Notes under the pieces: generated by a model | What the model saw: the letters and a program-made list of their open reading frames with translations, nothing else | Databases searched by the model: none | Told to the model about the DNA's origin: nothing | NCBI GenBank assembly: GCA_013288565.1 | Contig: JABDBP010000008.1 | Location: 1-57,915 of the forward strand | DNA: 57,915 nucleotides | Direction: 5' to 3' | Source of the DNA: Alphaproteobacteria bacterium | Lineage (GTDB): Bacteria > Pseudomonadota > Alphaproteobacteria > Rickettsiales > JABDBP01 | Made by a program: the position numbers and the translations under genes | Shown: positions 34,127-42,958 of the stretch, in pieces | Layout of the letters: each line of letters opens with the position of its first letter | Position numbering within the stretch: position 1 is the first letter of the stretch

Positions 34127-34984
34127 ATGCCGATCCAGCACCGTAATAGAATTACTTTCTTACAAATCCTCTATCCGCTGCGGATGTTGCTGAAAAGGCT
34201 GTCGGTTTTCCTGATGATCGTTGCGGCGGTGATGGCAGTTTTCCTTAGCAAAAGCAATCCAGAAATTTCTTCTTTTTTCAGAATGAAAATTGCTGATGCC
34301 ACGGTTCCGGTGGAGAAAACACTCTCCCTGCCGCTGGATTTTTTCTCTTTCCTACGTGGAAAAATGGCTGAAATGGCATCCATATACCAGGAAAACCGAA
34401 ATCTGAAAGAGGAAAATGCGGCATTAAAAAAGACGCAGGAGCTTTCGCTGGTACTTGCTTCAGAAAATCAGAATTTACGTAAGATGCTGAATTTTGTGCC
34501 GGAGCACGGTGTGAAATACATCACTGGTAGGATCGCAGCAGAAACCGGTGGGCCGTATATACGCTCGGCGTATTTCACTGCAGGGCAGAAAGCCGGGGTG
34601 AAAAAAGGGCAGATCGTGATGAACGAGGAAGGCGTAGTCGGTAGGATAATAGAGGTTGGGGAAAATACTTCGCGGGTGTTACTCATCACCGATATAAATT
34701 CACGCATCCCGGTGGTGACGGGCGATGTCGGAGAATTAGCTATCGCGGCTGGGAATAACGGTTCCCTATTGCAGCTTATATATCTACCGGAGGGCAGCAA
34801 GGTAAAACTCGGTGAGGAAGTTTATACTTCCGGGGACGGCCAGTTTTTTCCGCATGGGTTGTTGATAGGATACGCCGAAAGCGCAGGTGATAAAAATATG
34901 GTGGTCAGACCGGCGGTAAACTGGGGAAGGCTGGTTTATGTGAGCGTCGTCGATTACGGCGGCGATAACCAAGCTCCGCAATGA
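34127..34984 (+). CDS. mreC: Rod-shape determining protein MreC
   Basis: A periplasmic scaffold of the elongasome. The 285-residue protein has a short cytoplasmic N-terminus, one TM helix (~26-44, LSVFLMIVAAVMAVFLS), a coiled coil (~75-110, ENRNLKEENAALKKTQEL) and the double beta-barrel domain (GRIAAETGGPYIRSAYFT; GVVGRIIEVGENTSRVLLIT; LGEEVYTSGDGQFFPHGLLIG). The ATG follows the inverted repeat directly, so initiation may depend on coupling with mreB or on the hairpin. It overlaps mreD by 4 bp. Confidence 0.96.
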   Translation: MPIQHRNRITFLQILYPLRMLLKRLSVFLMIVAAVMAVFLSKSNPEISSFFRMKIADATVPVEKTLSLPLDFFSFLRGKMAEMASIYQENRNLKEENAALKKTQELSLVLASENQNLRKMLNFVPEHGVKYITGRIAAETGGPYIRSAYFTAGQKAGVKKGQIVMNEEGVVGRIIEVGENTSRVLLITDINSRIPVVTGDVGELAIAAGNNGSLLQLIYLPEGSKVKLGEEVYTSGDGQFFPHGLLIGYAESAGDKNMVVRPAVNWGRLVYVSVVDYGGDNQAPQ

Positions 34985-35514
34985 AGCGCAGCTATTATTT
35001 TAAGCTGAGGCTCCGGCTGCAATCTGTCCTTCCCGGGGTTTTAACGGTGGCGCTGCTGATAGCCGGGGCGGCGAATTTCCAATTGCCGGGCGCAGCGGAA
35101 TTTATTCCGTCATTTTCCGTAATGGCGATATTTTTCTGGGTGATTTACGCACCCAGGTTCATGCCGCAATGGTTATGCTTTCTGCTAGGGATTTTGCAGG
35201 ATGCACTAAACGGCGCGGTTTTAGGACAATCAGCGGCGATAAACCTGGTATTGTGGGGGGTCATATATTCGCAGCGACGATTTTTGATTAAGGAAAGTTT
35301 TTCAGTGCTGTGCGGCATATTCGCCATCACCAGTCTGCTCTGCTCCATTTTAGCCTGGCTAGTTTTTTCGCTGGTTAACGGACGGATTTTCTTTACACCG
35401 TCGATATTGATGCAATGGCTTTTCACCATCGGTTGCTATCCGCTTGCGCACTGGATTTTCAGTAACATATACCTGGCGATGGTCAGGAATTTCAGATATG
35501 CTGGGTGGCGATAA
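34981..35514 (+). CDS. mreD: Rod-shape determining protein MreD
   Basis: A 177-residue inner membrane protein with five or six hydrophobic helices, the normal size for MreD. Conserved-type segment: PQWLCFLLGILQDALNGAVL with the F-x2-G-x2-D/Q-D pattern in the second third. It overlaps mreC by ATGA. The protein links MreC and the synthases RodA/PBP2. Weak sequence conservation of this family means position adds much of the evidence. Confidence 0.93.
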   Translation: MKRSYYFKLRLRLQSVLPGVLTVALLIAGAANFQLPGAAEFIPSFSVMAIFFWVIYAPRFMPQWLCFLLGILQDALNGAVLGQSAAINLVLWGVIYSQRRFLIKESFSVLCGIFAITSLLCSILAWLVFSLVNGRIFFTPSILMQWLFTIGCYPLAHWIFSNIYLAMVRNFRYAGWR

Positions 35515-35517
35515 GGG

Positions 35518-35635
35518 GAAATGATTTCTATGAGTGATTTTGTCGTCATTTTCGTGCTCGAATCCTCATGTAGCGCTGCTACACTACGGTTCTGCGCGCG
35601 AAAATTCCTAAAAATCCCTTCATATAAATCATTTC
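35518..35635. repeat. Dispersed palindromic element, copy B
   Basis: Same plan as the element at 3775: outer GAAATGATTT/AAATCATTTC (35518-35527 with 35626-35635), middle ATTTTCGTGC/GCGCGAAAAT with one G-T pair (35548-35557 with 35596-35605), inner TGTAGC/GCTACA (35569-35574 with 35578-35583). It shares TTTCTATG, AATCCTCATGTA, TACA...CGGTT and CATATAAAT with copy A while the stems differ and still pair. It lies between mreD and mrdA. Confidence 0.75.
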
Positions 35636-35656
35636 TAGAATTATAAAAGGGTTGTT

Positions 35657-35746
35657 ATGCGAGGACAGAACGTCCGAGCCAGCCATGAGCCCGCGAAGCG
35701 GCGCGCCATTGCGAGGTTAGGAAACCGAGCAGGGCGCATTAAATAA
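35657..35746 (+). CDS. Possible 29-residue basic leader peptide (or structured RNA)
   Basis: A short frame starting with ATG five bases after AAAAGGG, reading MRGQNVRASHEPAKRRAIAR and nine more residues, rich in Arg/Lys/Ala. It ends 4 bp before the mrdA ATG, which itself has no ribosome site. The same DNA can fold into small hairpins (GGAC-AGAAC-GTCC, CCGC-GAA-GCGG, GGTT-AGGA-AACC) enclosed by ATGCG/CGCAT. It could be a coupling peptide, an RNA element or another repeat type. Not proven to be translated. Confidence 0.35.
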   Translation: MRGQNVRASHEPAKRRAIARLGNRAGRIK

Positions 35747-35750
35747 TAAA

Positions 35751-37652
35751 ATGCGCAGCGAAATAGTAAAATCCAAGATATTCGAGCGGCGGGCACTTTT
35801 GCTTGGTGCCGGGAAATTGCTACTCACTTCGGCGCTTGCCTCCCGGCTTTATTACCTGGAAATCATAAAATCCTCTGAGTTTAAAACGCTTTCCGACGGC
35901 AACCGGATAAAAATCCTGCCGGTGCTACCGTTCCGTGGCCGCATCTTTGACCGCAACGATAAAGCCATGGCGGAAAACACCAGTTACCATCGCGCCATGT
36001 TCGATTATTACGGCAACAAGGAGGCGAAAGCCATCATGCAACGCCTCTATAGTCTACTAGAATTTTCCGATGAGAAGTGCGAATTGATGGATAAAAAATT
36101 CTCAGAAAACCACAGCCGCGAGCCGTTCTTAGTTGAGGAATATTTGACCTGGGATCAAGTAGCGAAGCTGGAAGTGAACAAACCAGATTTACCGGGAGTT
36201 TACGTGGAAACCGGGCAGGTCAGAAATTATCCGCTCAGCAACGTTGCCGCGCATCTGATCGGTTATCTCGGTGCGGTGAAGGACGAAGATGAGAATAGCA
36301 TATTGGCGAATATCCCCGATTTCAAGGTCGGTAAGAATGGCATAGAAAAAACCGCAGAGAGCTTACTTCGCGGTAAGCCTGGAATTAAAAAAATCGAAGT
36401 AAACGTGCATGGCCTGCCGGTCAAAGAATTATCCATAGATGAAAGTCAGAGCGGCAACGATTTGCAACTCACCATCAACGCCGATTTGCAGGTATTCGCG
36501 GTGAAGCGCATGGCGGGACTTGGTGGTGTTGCCAAGGAAGGTGGCGGTGCGGTATGCATCGACGTCGAAACCGGGGATATATTATGCATGGCTTCGACGC
36601 CGGGGTTTGATCCCAACCTGTTCCTGCGCAGCATTCCGCTGGATGTATGGAACGAACTCCGCACCGACCCGGATGTGCCGATGATAAACAAAACCATCAC
36701 CAGCCAATATCCGCCGGGTTCCACGTTCAAAACCGCGGTAGCGCTGGCCGCGCTCGAATCCGGCGCCATCACCGAATACAGCACATTTTTCTGCCCGGGA
36801 TATTATATGCTTGGGAGTCGCCGGTTCGATTGTTGGAAAAAAGAAGGCCATGGCTCGCTCGCCGTGCGTGATGCGCTGTGCCATTCCTGCGACGTGTTTT
36901 TCTATAATACTGCGCAGCGCACTGGCGTTGATAAAATCGCGGAAATGGCGTTTAAACTCGGATATGGTGCGACTACGGGAATCGAATTGCCGAGCGAAAA
37001 GCCCGGCCTCATTCCATCGAAAGAATGGAAGAAACGCACTTACGGAAAGGACTGGATGGCTGGGGAAACCGTCAATACCGGGATCGGCCAGGGCTATGTT
37101 TTGACGACACCGTTGCAATTGGCGGTCGCCACCGCACGCATCGCTTCGGGTGGCAAAAAAGTCATCCCGCGGCTGATAAAAACTGATAGCGAATATTTGA
37201 AAAACGTGCAGCTTGATAATATCGACGATGAGAAATTGGTGAACCGGCTGAAGCAGACGGCCGAGCCGTTTGCAGATATTGAGGGGATTTCGCAAAAAAA
37301 TATTCGCATCGTGAAGGATGGAATGGAAATGGTGGTGAACCAGATCGGCGGCACGGCATACATGAGCCGTATCAACATCCCGGAATTCGCTATGGCCGGG
37401 AAAACCGGAACTTCCCAGGTGCGCAGCCAAGCCCACGGCGCCGATAGCTCCAAGGAGCCGGAGAAAAAATATAGGAACCACGGGCTTTTCATCGCCTACG
37501 CCCCGCTTGATAAACCGAAATACGCCGTCGGCGTGGTGATCGAGCACGGCAGCCACGGCGCGACAACCGCCGCCCCGGTTGGGAGGGATATATTAATTCA
37601 GGTGCAGCAAATGGCGGCGGATAAAACGGTGGGGGAGAAGGAGAGTGGTTAG
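35751..37652 (+). CDS. mrdA: Penicillin-binding protein 2
   Basis: The class B transpeptidase of cell elongation, partner of RodA. The 633-residue protein has one TM near the N-terminus (~15-33), the pedestal (~55-220; LPFRGRIFDRND, GYLGAVKDED), and the transpeptidase domain with Ser324-x-x-Lys327 (YPPGSTFKTAV), SxN-type CHSCDVFFYN, and KTG in MAGKTGTSQV. GETVNTGIGQGYVLTTPLQL is typical. The start lacks a Shine-Dalgarno site and may be coupled to the short frame upstream. An unrelated gene follows with no spacing. Confidence 0.97.
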   Translation: MRSEIVKSKIFERRALLLGAGKLLLTSALASRLYYLEIIKSSEFKTLSDGNRIKILPVLPFRGRIFDRNDKAMAENTSYHRAMFDYYGNKEAKAIMQRLYSLLEFSDEKCELMDKKFSENHSREPFLVEEYLTWDQVAKLEVNKPDLPGVYVETGQVRNYPLSNVAAHLIGYLGAVKDEDENSILANIPDFKVGKNGIEKTAESLLRGKPGIKKIEVNVHGLPVKELSIDESQSGNDLQLTINADLQVFAVKRMAGLGGVAKEGGGAVCIDVETGDILCMASTPGFDPNLFLRSIPLDVWNELRTDPDVPMINKTITSQYPPGSTFKTAVALAALESGAITEYSTFFCPGYYMLGSRRFDCWKKEGHGSLAVRDALCHSCDVFFYNTAQRTGVDKIAEMAFKLGYGATTGIELPSEKPGLIPSKEWKKRTYGKDWMAGETVNTGIGQGYVLTTPLQLAVATARIASGGKKVIPRLIKTDSEYLKNVQLDNIDDEKLVNRLKQTAEPFADIEGISQKNIRIVKDGMEMVVNQIGGTAYMSRINIPEFAMAGKTGTSQVRSQAHGADSSKEPEKKYRNHGLFIAYAPLDKPKYAVGVVIEHGSHGATTAAPVGRDILIQVQQMAADKTVGEKESG

Positions 37653-38306
37653 ATGATATGTACATCACACATAAATTGGTGGGCAGTTCCTGATTGGTGG
37701 ACTGTTGTTGCTACTGGCTCTCTAGTGGCTGTTGGCATTGGACAATTTGTACTATTTTGGTGGCAACTGCGCCTCATTCATAGGAGTGTTGGCGATGCCA
37801 AAGAGGCGGCTATATCAGCTAAAGAAGCTGCTGAGACTGCTAGACGTGGTGTTGAAATATCCGCTAAAGCTTTCGAAGCAACAAATAGACCTTGGCTAGG
37901 TATTAAAGAAGTAGACCCATTGAGAGTATCTGTAGGAGTAAAACCTAGTCCTCGCTTTATTATCAGGAATTATGGTAATGGTCCTGCCCTTAATGTGCGT
38001 GCTAGTTTTATGGCTGGTATCGATGCTACAATACCCACAGTTCCTTCAACGGTTACAGATGAGGTCACAACTTATGCCTCTATGCCCAAAGGAGATCATT
38101 GGCACTACCCATTTAAAGACCAGGCTCCTCTTACTCAAGAGCAAGTTAATGGAATTATGCAGGGAAATTTGAAAGCTTGGGTAGTTGCTAAAATTGAATA
38201 CTTTGATGCAATAGGCATTGAGAGGCATTTTACAACGATAAGGGCTAGGTTCAATCCTAACATAAATGCCTGGGATGCTTGCGAAGAAGGCAATGATGCA
38301 AAATAA
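37653..38306 (+). CDS. Membrane-anchored unknown protein inserted between mrdA and rodA
   Basis: A 217-residue protein whose ATG follows the mrdA stop directly. It has one TM helix (~18-38, VVATGSLVAVGIGQFVLFWW), a predicted coiled coil (SVGDAKEAAISAKEAAETAR), then NRPWLGIKEVDPLRV and a beta-rich soluble domain. This TM + coiled coil + N-R-P/A-W layout resembles, from memory, accessory proteins of unknown function found in genomic islands. Its base composition is visibly more AT-rich than mrdA and rodA, suggesting a late insertion in the operon. No repeats or integrase flank it. Confidence 0.82.
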   Translation: MICTSHINWWAVPDWWTVVATGSLVAVGIGQFVLFWWQLRLIHRSVGDAKEAAISAKEAAETARRGVEISAKAFEATNRPWLGIKEVDPLRVSVGVKPSPRFIIRNYGNGPALNVRASFMAGIDATIPTVPSTVTDEVTTYASMPKGDHWHYPFKDQAPLTQEQVNGIMQGNLKAWVVAKIEYFDAIGIERHFTTIRARFNPNINAWDACEEGNDAK

Positions 38307-38327
38307 AAACAAACAACCACTAACCAC

Positions 38328-39479
38328 ATGACCTACAATTTCCTCCGCGAGCGGCGGGCAAGCTCGGATAACGAATTGTTCCTTTACCGCAGGATCGGCA
38401 AGCTGCATTGGCCGTTGATTTTCGTGGTGACGGCGCTTTCCTGCATCGGTTTCGCCATGCTTTATTCCGCGGCGGGCGGCAATATGCAGCCCTGGGCGAT
38501 GAAGCAGGTGGCGCGGTTCGTAATCGCATTTCCGATAATGCTGCTGATCGCTGTCACCGATATCCGCATTTGGTTCCGTTATTCCTACGCCTTTTATTTT
38601 TTCGGGCTGGCATTCGTGATGATGGTCGCCGTCGCCGGGTTCATGGGCAAGGGCGCGGTGCGCTGGATAAACTTGGGGCCGGTGAATATCCAGCCATCCG
38701 AGATGATGAAAATATTCCTAATATTAGCCCTGGCTCGCTATTTTCACAGCATCCATTCCAACGATTCGGATCATTTGAAGCAGCTGATATTCCCGGCGCT
38801 ACTGATATTCCTGCCATTCGTGTTGATATTAAAGGAACCGAATCTCGGTACTGCGACGGTGTTGCTGCTGACCGGAGTCGGGATATTTTTCGCAACCGGC
38901 GTTGGCTGGAAAAAATTCGCCGTTGCCGGGCTTGGCGTCGCCGCGATCATTCCGCTCGGCTGGCATCATCTGCACGGCTACCAACGCCAGCGCATCATAA
39001 CTTTCCTGAACCCGAACGAGGACCCGCTCGGCGCCGGATACAACATCATCCAATCAAAAATCGCCATAGGTTCCGGCGGATTCTGGGGCAAGGGATTTCT
39101 GCAAGGGTCACAGGGCCAGCTCAATTTCCTGCCGGAAAAACAAACCGATTTTATCTTCACCATGGTTGCCGAGGAATTCGGCTTTTTCGGCGGATTGATA
39201 GTAATTTCCCTCTATGCTCTCCTGATGTTTTACGGCGTTTATATCGCCCTGCAATGCAAAAATCATTTCGCGCGGATGATAGCGATGGGGGCCAGCATTC
39301 TGCTGTTCGTCCATGTGTTCATTAACATGGCGATGGTGATGGGCATGATCCCGGTGGTCGGTGTGCCGCTGCCCCTGCTATCCTACGGCGGCAGCGTGAT
39401 GGTGATGACGCTGATTACTTACGGATTTGTATTAAATGCGGATATAAACAGGGATGTGGGGCTGGGGAAGACTTATTGA
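38328..39479 (+). CDS. rodA: Peptidoglycan glycosyltransferase RodA (SEDS family)
   Basis: Polymerises glycan strands for elongation, with PBP2. The 383-residue polytopic protein has about ten TM helices. Conserved segments: LHWPLIFVVTALSCIGFAML (TM1), RWINLGPVNIQPSEMMKI, the KEPNLGTATVLL segment, GSGGFWGKGFLQGSQGQLNF, PEKQTDFIFTMVAEEFGFFG, and GVPLPLLSYGGSVM, which holds the family's signature near the C-terminus. No ribosome site is obvious; the ATG is 21 bp after the inserted gene. Confidence 0.96.
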   Translation: MTYNFLRERRASSDNELFLYRRIGKLHWPLIFVVTALSCIGFAMLYSAAGGNMQPWAMKQVARFVIAFPIMLLIAVTDIRIWFRYSYAFYFFGLAFVMMVAVAGFMGKGAVRWINLGPVNIQPSEMMKIFLILALARYFHSIHSNDSDHLKQLIFPALLIFLPFVLILKEPNLGTATVLLLTGVGIFFATGVGWKKFAVAGLGVAAIIPLGWHHLHGYQRQRIITFLNPNEDPLGAGYNIIQSKIAIGSGGFWGKGFLQGSQGQLNFLPEKQTDFIFTMVAEEFGFFGGLIVISLYALLMFYGVYIALQCKNHFARMIAMGASILLFVHVFINMAMVMGMIPVVGVPLPLLSYGGSVMVMTLITYGFVLNADINRDVGLGKTY

Positions 39480-39521
39480 TGTGGTCTTGAAATAGAATTA
39501 TCGGTGATTATATCCACAAAC

Positions 39522-41396
39522 ATGCCTAAGACTGCCACCTTAAAAAAACAAACTCTTAAGTTCGATGCCGAGGTTGGGAAAATCCTGCGGCTGGTTACCC
39601 ATTCGCTTTATACCAACAAGGAAATTTTCCTGCGCGAGCTGATTTCCAATGCATCAGATGCGTTGGATAAATTACGTTATGCGGCGCTGACTGATGCCTC
39701 GCTAAAAAACGATGCAGAATTAAAAATCACCATTTCTCTGGACGAAAAGGCAAAAACCTTAACAATTTCCGATAATGGAATCGGGATGAACCGGGAGGAG
39801 CTGATTGAAAATCTGGGTACGATAGCGCATTCCGGAACCGGAGAATTTTTAGAGGCGCTATCAGGAAAGGAAAAAGATAAAACACAGCTCATCGGCCAGT
39901 TTGGGGTTGGTTTTTATTCGGCATTCATGGTGGCAGACAAGGTTACAGTGATTTCGTGCAAAGCCGGAGAGGATAAGGCGTTCCAATGGGAGTCAACAGG
40001 CGAGGGGGAATATTCGATCGCCGCAACGGAAAAGCCGGAGCATGGAACTTCCATAACCATACATATCCGCGATTCCGAGAAGGAGTTTGTTGATAAACAC
40101 CGCATCCAGCACATCGTTCGCACTTATTCCGACCACATCGTGTTTCCCATCGAACTGGTGGAGAAGGGTGGGGAAACTAAGGTTCTGAATAGCGCTCAGG
40201 CGCTATGGCTTAAGCCCAAATCTGAAATAACTGAGAACCAATATGAGGATTTTTATCATCACGTTGCCCACGCCGCCGATAAGCCGTGGATGATATTGCA
40301 CAACAAGGCAGAGGGCACGGTTTCATATATAAATCTTCTATTCATTCCCGGCGCAAAACCATTCGATCTGTTCCATCCCGACCGGCAGACGCGGGTGAAG
40401 TTATATGTGAAACGTGTGTTCATTACTGAGGAAAACTTAAAGATTATTCCTGCATATCTGCGGTTTTTGCGTGGCATCGTCGATTCGGAGGATTTGCCAT
40501 TAAACATCAGCCGCGAGACTTTGCAGGACAGTGTGATTCTGCAGAAAATCAAGAAATCCGTTACCGCAAAAGTTATTTCAGAATTGAAAAAAAAGGCGGA
40601 AAAGCAGCCGGAGGAATATATAAAATTCTGGGAAAATTTTGGTGCGGTATTGAAGGAGGGGCTGTGCGAAGGCATGGAAGACCAGGGTGCCATCATGGAA
40701 ATTTGCCGGTTCCGTTCAACACATGATGAGAAATATACTTCGATGGAAGAATATATTTCGCGGATGGGGCCTAACCAGGAGGAAATTTTTTATTTAATCG
40801 GTGAAGATCCGGCTGCAATGGCTAAAAATCCACTGGTTTCCGGTTTCAAGGAAAAAGGTGTCGAGGTATTATTACTCTCCGATAATGTTGATGATTTCTG
40901 GACGACGGTGGTGTTTGAATATAAGGGAAAACCACTGAAGTCGATCACCCGCAGTGGTATAGAGCTGGAAAAAACTGGTGAGAAAAAAGAAACGGAAAAA
41001 GACGTAACGGCATTCATCGCTTATTGCAAAACTGTGCTGGGTGATAAAGTGGCAGATGTGAAAACCACCGGGAAATTGGCCGATAGCCCAGCCTGCATTT
41101 CTTCAGCCGAAAAGGGAATCGACATTCGGTTCGAAAAATTCCTGGCTGATCAGGGGCAGATTCCAGGGCGGCAGGCCAAGATTCTGGAACTAAACCCTGA
41201 ACACGCAGTGATAAAAAAACTGGCAGCGAAGCTGTTAGAAAATGGTGCGTCGGAAAGTTTAAGTGATTCAGTTTTCCTGCTGCTCGACCAAGCCCTAATC
41301 ATCCAAGGTGAACCCGTCCCCGACCCGGCTGGGTTTGCTAAGAGGATGAACGGGCTGATGGCATTTTGTCATTCCCGCGTAGGCGGGAATCCATAA
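39522..41396 (+). CDS. htpG: Chaperone HtpG (Hsp90) with repeat-derived C-terminus
   Basis: An ATP-dependent chaperone. Starting at the ATG at 39522 (a GTG at 39504 is possible) it has 624 residues. The N-terminal GHKL ATPase shows EIFLRELISNASDALDKL, DNGIGMNREEL, GQFGVGFYSAFMVADKV and GTSITIHI. The middle domain has the NISRETLQDS catalytic-loop segment, with the dimer domain after ~500. The last ~11 residues (AFCHSRVGGNP) and the stop are encoded by a dRS3-like dispersed repeat, so the original end has been replaced. The change is outside conserved regions and probably harmless. Confidence 0.96.
   Translation: MPKTATLKKQTLKFDAEVGKILRLVTHSLYTNKEIFLRELISNASDALDKLRYAALTDASLKNDAELKITISLDEKAKTLTISDNGIGMNREELIENLGTIAHSGTGEFLEALSGKEKDKTQLIGQFGVGFYSAFMVADKVTVISCKAGEDKAFQWESTGEGEYSIAATEKPEHGTSITIHIRDSEKEFVDKHRIQHIVRTYSDHIVFPIELVEKGGETKVLNSAQALWLKPKSEITENQYEDFYHHVAHAADKPWMILHNKAEGTVSYINLLFIPGAKPFDLFHPDRQTRVKLYVKRVFITEENLKIIPAYLRFLRGIVDSEDLPLNISRETLQDSVILQKIKKSVTAKVISELKKKAEKQPEEYIKFWENFGAVLKEGLCEGMEDQGAIMEICRFRSTHDEKYTSMEEYISRMGPNQEEIFYLIGEDPAAMAKNPLVSGFKEKGVEVLLLSDNVDDFWTTVVFEYKGKPLKSITRSGIELEKTGEKKETEKDVTAFIAYCKTVLGDKVADVKTTGKLADSPACISSAEKGIDIRFEKFLADQGQIPGRQAKILELNPEHAVIKKLAAKLLENGASESLSDSVFLLLDQALIIQGEPVPDPAGFAKRMNGLMAFCHSRVGGNP
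41367..41394. repeat. dRS3-like repeat, single arm
   Basis: Contains ATTCCC-GCGTAGGC-GGGAAT, a match to the ATTCCC-N8-GGGAAT repeat called dRS3 in Neisseria. With its flanks it closely matches the right arm of the element at 50803-50906, inverted. It provides the htpG stop codon. Confidence 0.85.
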
Positions 41397-41422
41397 CCAT
41401 AGGCTATATACACCCACAATTA

Positions 41423-41437
41423 TTAACAAATCGTTAA
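41423..41437. promoter_or_regulatory. CtrA-type box TTAA-N7-TTAA
   Basis: TTAACAAATCGTTAA, identical to the box before the response regulator, 190 bp before the PAS-GGDEF gene, in the 230-bp gap after htpG. I see nothing else clear in that gap. Confidence 0.5.
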
Positions 41438-41626
41438 TAAAATGGAAATTTTTTAAGTAATTTTGCTTTGCCTAATACGATGTCCGGTAAATCCGTCACA
41501 TTCCCGCCACAGGCGAATAGGAAACTCAATCTTATCAATATGCCGGGTATAGACATTCAGCAACATCTTGTGTTATTCATATAGCATATAAACCACATAT
41601 AGCTATATCCTAGGTAGGGGTAAAAA

Positions 41627-42667
41627 ATGTCAATATTACAAAAAATCCGCCAATTCCCAGCAAAATCCATGAGAAGGAACGTTCCGGCCACTCAAATCCC
41701 AGGTGAAATATCCAAGGAAATCATGGAGTTACAGGATGAAATTAAATTCCTAACTTCATATTCGTCCGACACGATATATCGCCTGCGTTATGACACGATG
41801 TCTTACGACTACATCAGCCCATCCATCGTGCGGCTGCTCGGGTTCACCGAAGAGGAAGTGAAGCGCTTGAATTTCCGGTCGTTGATATTGGAAACGCGCA
41901 TCGTCACCAGCGGGATGAAGAAGGTCGATTCATTCGCCGAACTGGAAAAGCGCCGGAAATCCGGTGACGTCAACAAATGGCAGGCGGATTATCTGGTACG
42001 CACGCGTGATGGCCGGAAGATCTGGATTTCTGATATTTCATACCCATGGTTCGACGAAGCGGGCAGGATAATCGGCTCGGTCGGCACCTTGCGCGACATT
42101 ACTGAGCGGATCGGCGTTGAGGAAAAAGTTCGGGAGGAACTGGCGAAAATCGCGCATACCGATGTATTGACCGACTTGGCCAACCGGCGGGAATTTTTCA
42201 CCCGGCTTGACGGCGAATTGAAGCGGATAAACCGTACTCACAGCGAAGTTTCCGTCATCATCGCCGATATCGACCATTTCAAGAAAGTAAACGACGCGTT
42301 CGGCCATGCAACGGGCGATCAGGTTTTGATGGAAATATCGGGCGTGATAAAATCCTGCCTGCGCGATACCGATCTGGCGGCGCGTTTGGGCGGCGAGGAA
42401 TTCGGCATATTATTGCCGGAAACGCCGATGGAAGGCGCATTCTGGGTGGCAGAGCGGATTCGCCTGGCCATCGCCAAGCATAATTTCAAGGCCGGGGATA
42501 AGCAGATGCCGCTCGGTGTTACGGTTTCGCTGGGAGTGGCTTCGGCTAATGCTGGCGAGGATTTGGACTGCACCGAATTATATAAAATGGCTGATACCAG
42601 GCTCTACATCGCGAAAAACACCGGCCGCAATCAAGTATCAATCGATGAGATTGATATAATGCATTGA
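41627..42667 (+). CDS. PAS-GGDEF diguanylate cyclase
   Basis: A 346-residue cytoplasmic enzyme expected to make cyclic di-GMP. Residues ~40-165 form a PAS domain (SDTIYRLRYDTMSYDYISPS; a PAC-like WISDISYPWFDEAGRIIGSV). Residues ~175-340 form a GGDEF domain with active site GGEEF at 255-259, metal aspartate in IIADIDHFKKVND, and the inhibitory I-site RDTD at 246-249 five residues before it, so product inhibition is likely. There is no EAL domain or TM. AGGTAGGGG precedes the ATG. A CtrA-type box lies upstream. Confidence 0.95.
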   Translation: MSILQKIRQFPAKSMRRNVPATQIPGEISKEIMELQDEIKFLTSYSSDTIYRLRYDTMSYDYISPSIVRLLGFTEEEVKRLNFRSLILETRIVTSGMKKVDSFAELEKRRKSGDVNKWQADYLVRTRDGRKIWISDISYPWFDEAGRIIGSVGTLRDITERIGVEEKVREELAKIAHTDVLTDLANRREFFTRLDGELKRINRTHSEVSVIIADIDHFKKVNDAFGHATGDQVLMEISGVIKSCLRDTDLAARLGGEEFGILLPETPMEGAFWVAERIRLAIAKHNFKAGDKQMPLGVTVSLGVASANAGEDLDCTELYKMADTRLYIAKNTGRNQVSIDEIDIMH

Positions 42668-42680
42668 GATGGAAAAAAAC

Positions 42681-42920
42681 TCAAAAATGCTTTTTCGCAA
42701 ATGCTCTGCCGTTTCCCGTTTTCAAAAACGCCTCAAATTCATCTGCCTTATGTTCATCGTTAAAGGCAATATAAATCTTGATTTTCCAAGGCATAAACTT
42801 GTTTGTATGAATAGACTTACCTGAATTATGCTCATTTAAACGGCGTTCTAGATCGGTAGTAGAACCGGTATAAAATCTTTCAGGATGCTTTTCACTTTGC
42901 AGAATATATACGTATTTCAT
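42681..42920 (-). CDS. GIY-YIG endonuclease-like protein (YhbQ/UPF0213 type)
   Basis: A 79-residue single-domain protein: YVYILQSEKHPERFYTGSTT (the GIY-YIG-like strand pair, here YVY...YTG), DLERRLNEHNSGKS with the catalytic arginine helix, and DEFEAFLKTGNGRAF near the end with the conserved glutamate region and glycine. Such small proteins are common, chromosomal and of unclear role. It is convergent with the GGDEF gene, 13 bp apart. Confidence 0.9.
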   Translation of the reverse strand: MKYVYILQSEKHPERFYTGSTTDLERRLNEHNSGKSIHTNKFMPWKIKIYIAFNDEHKADEFEAFLKTGNGRAFAKKHF

Positions 42921-42958
42921 AACTCAAACTAGCCCGCCTTCGTTTCACTACGGCGCGG

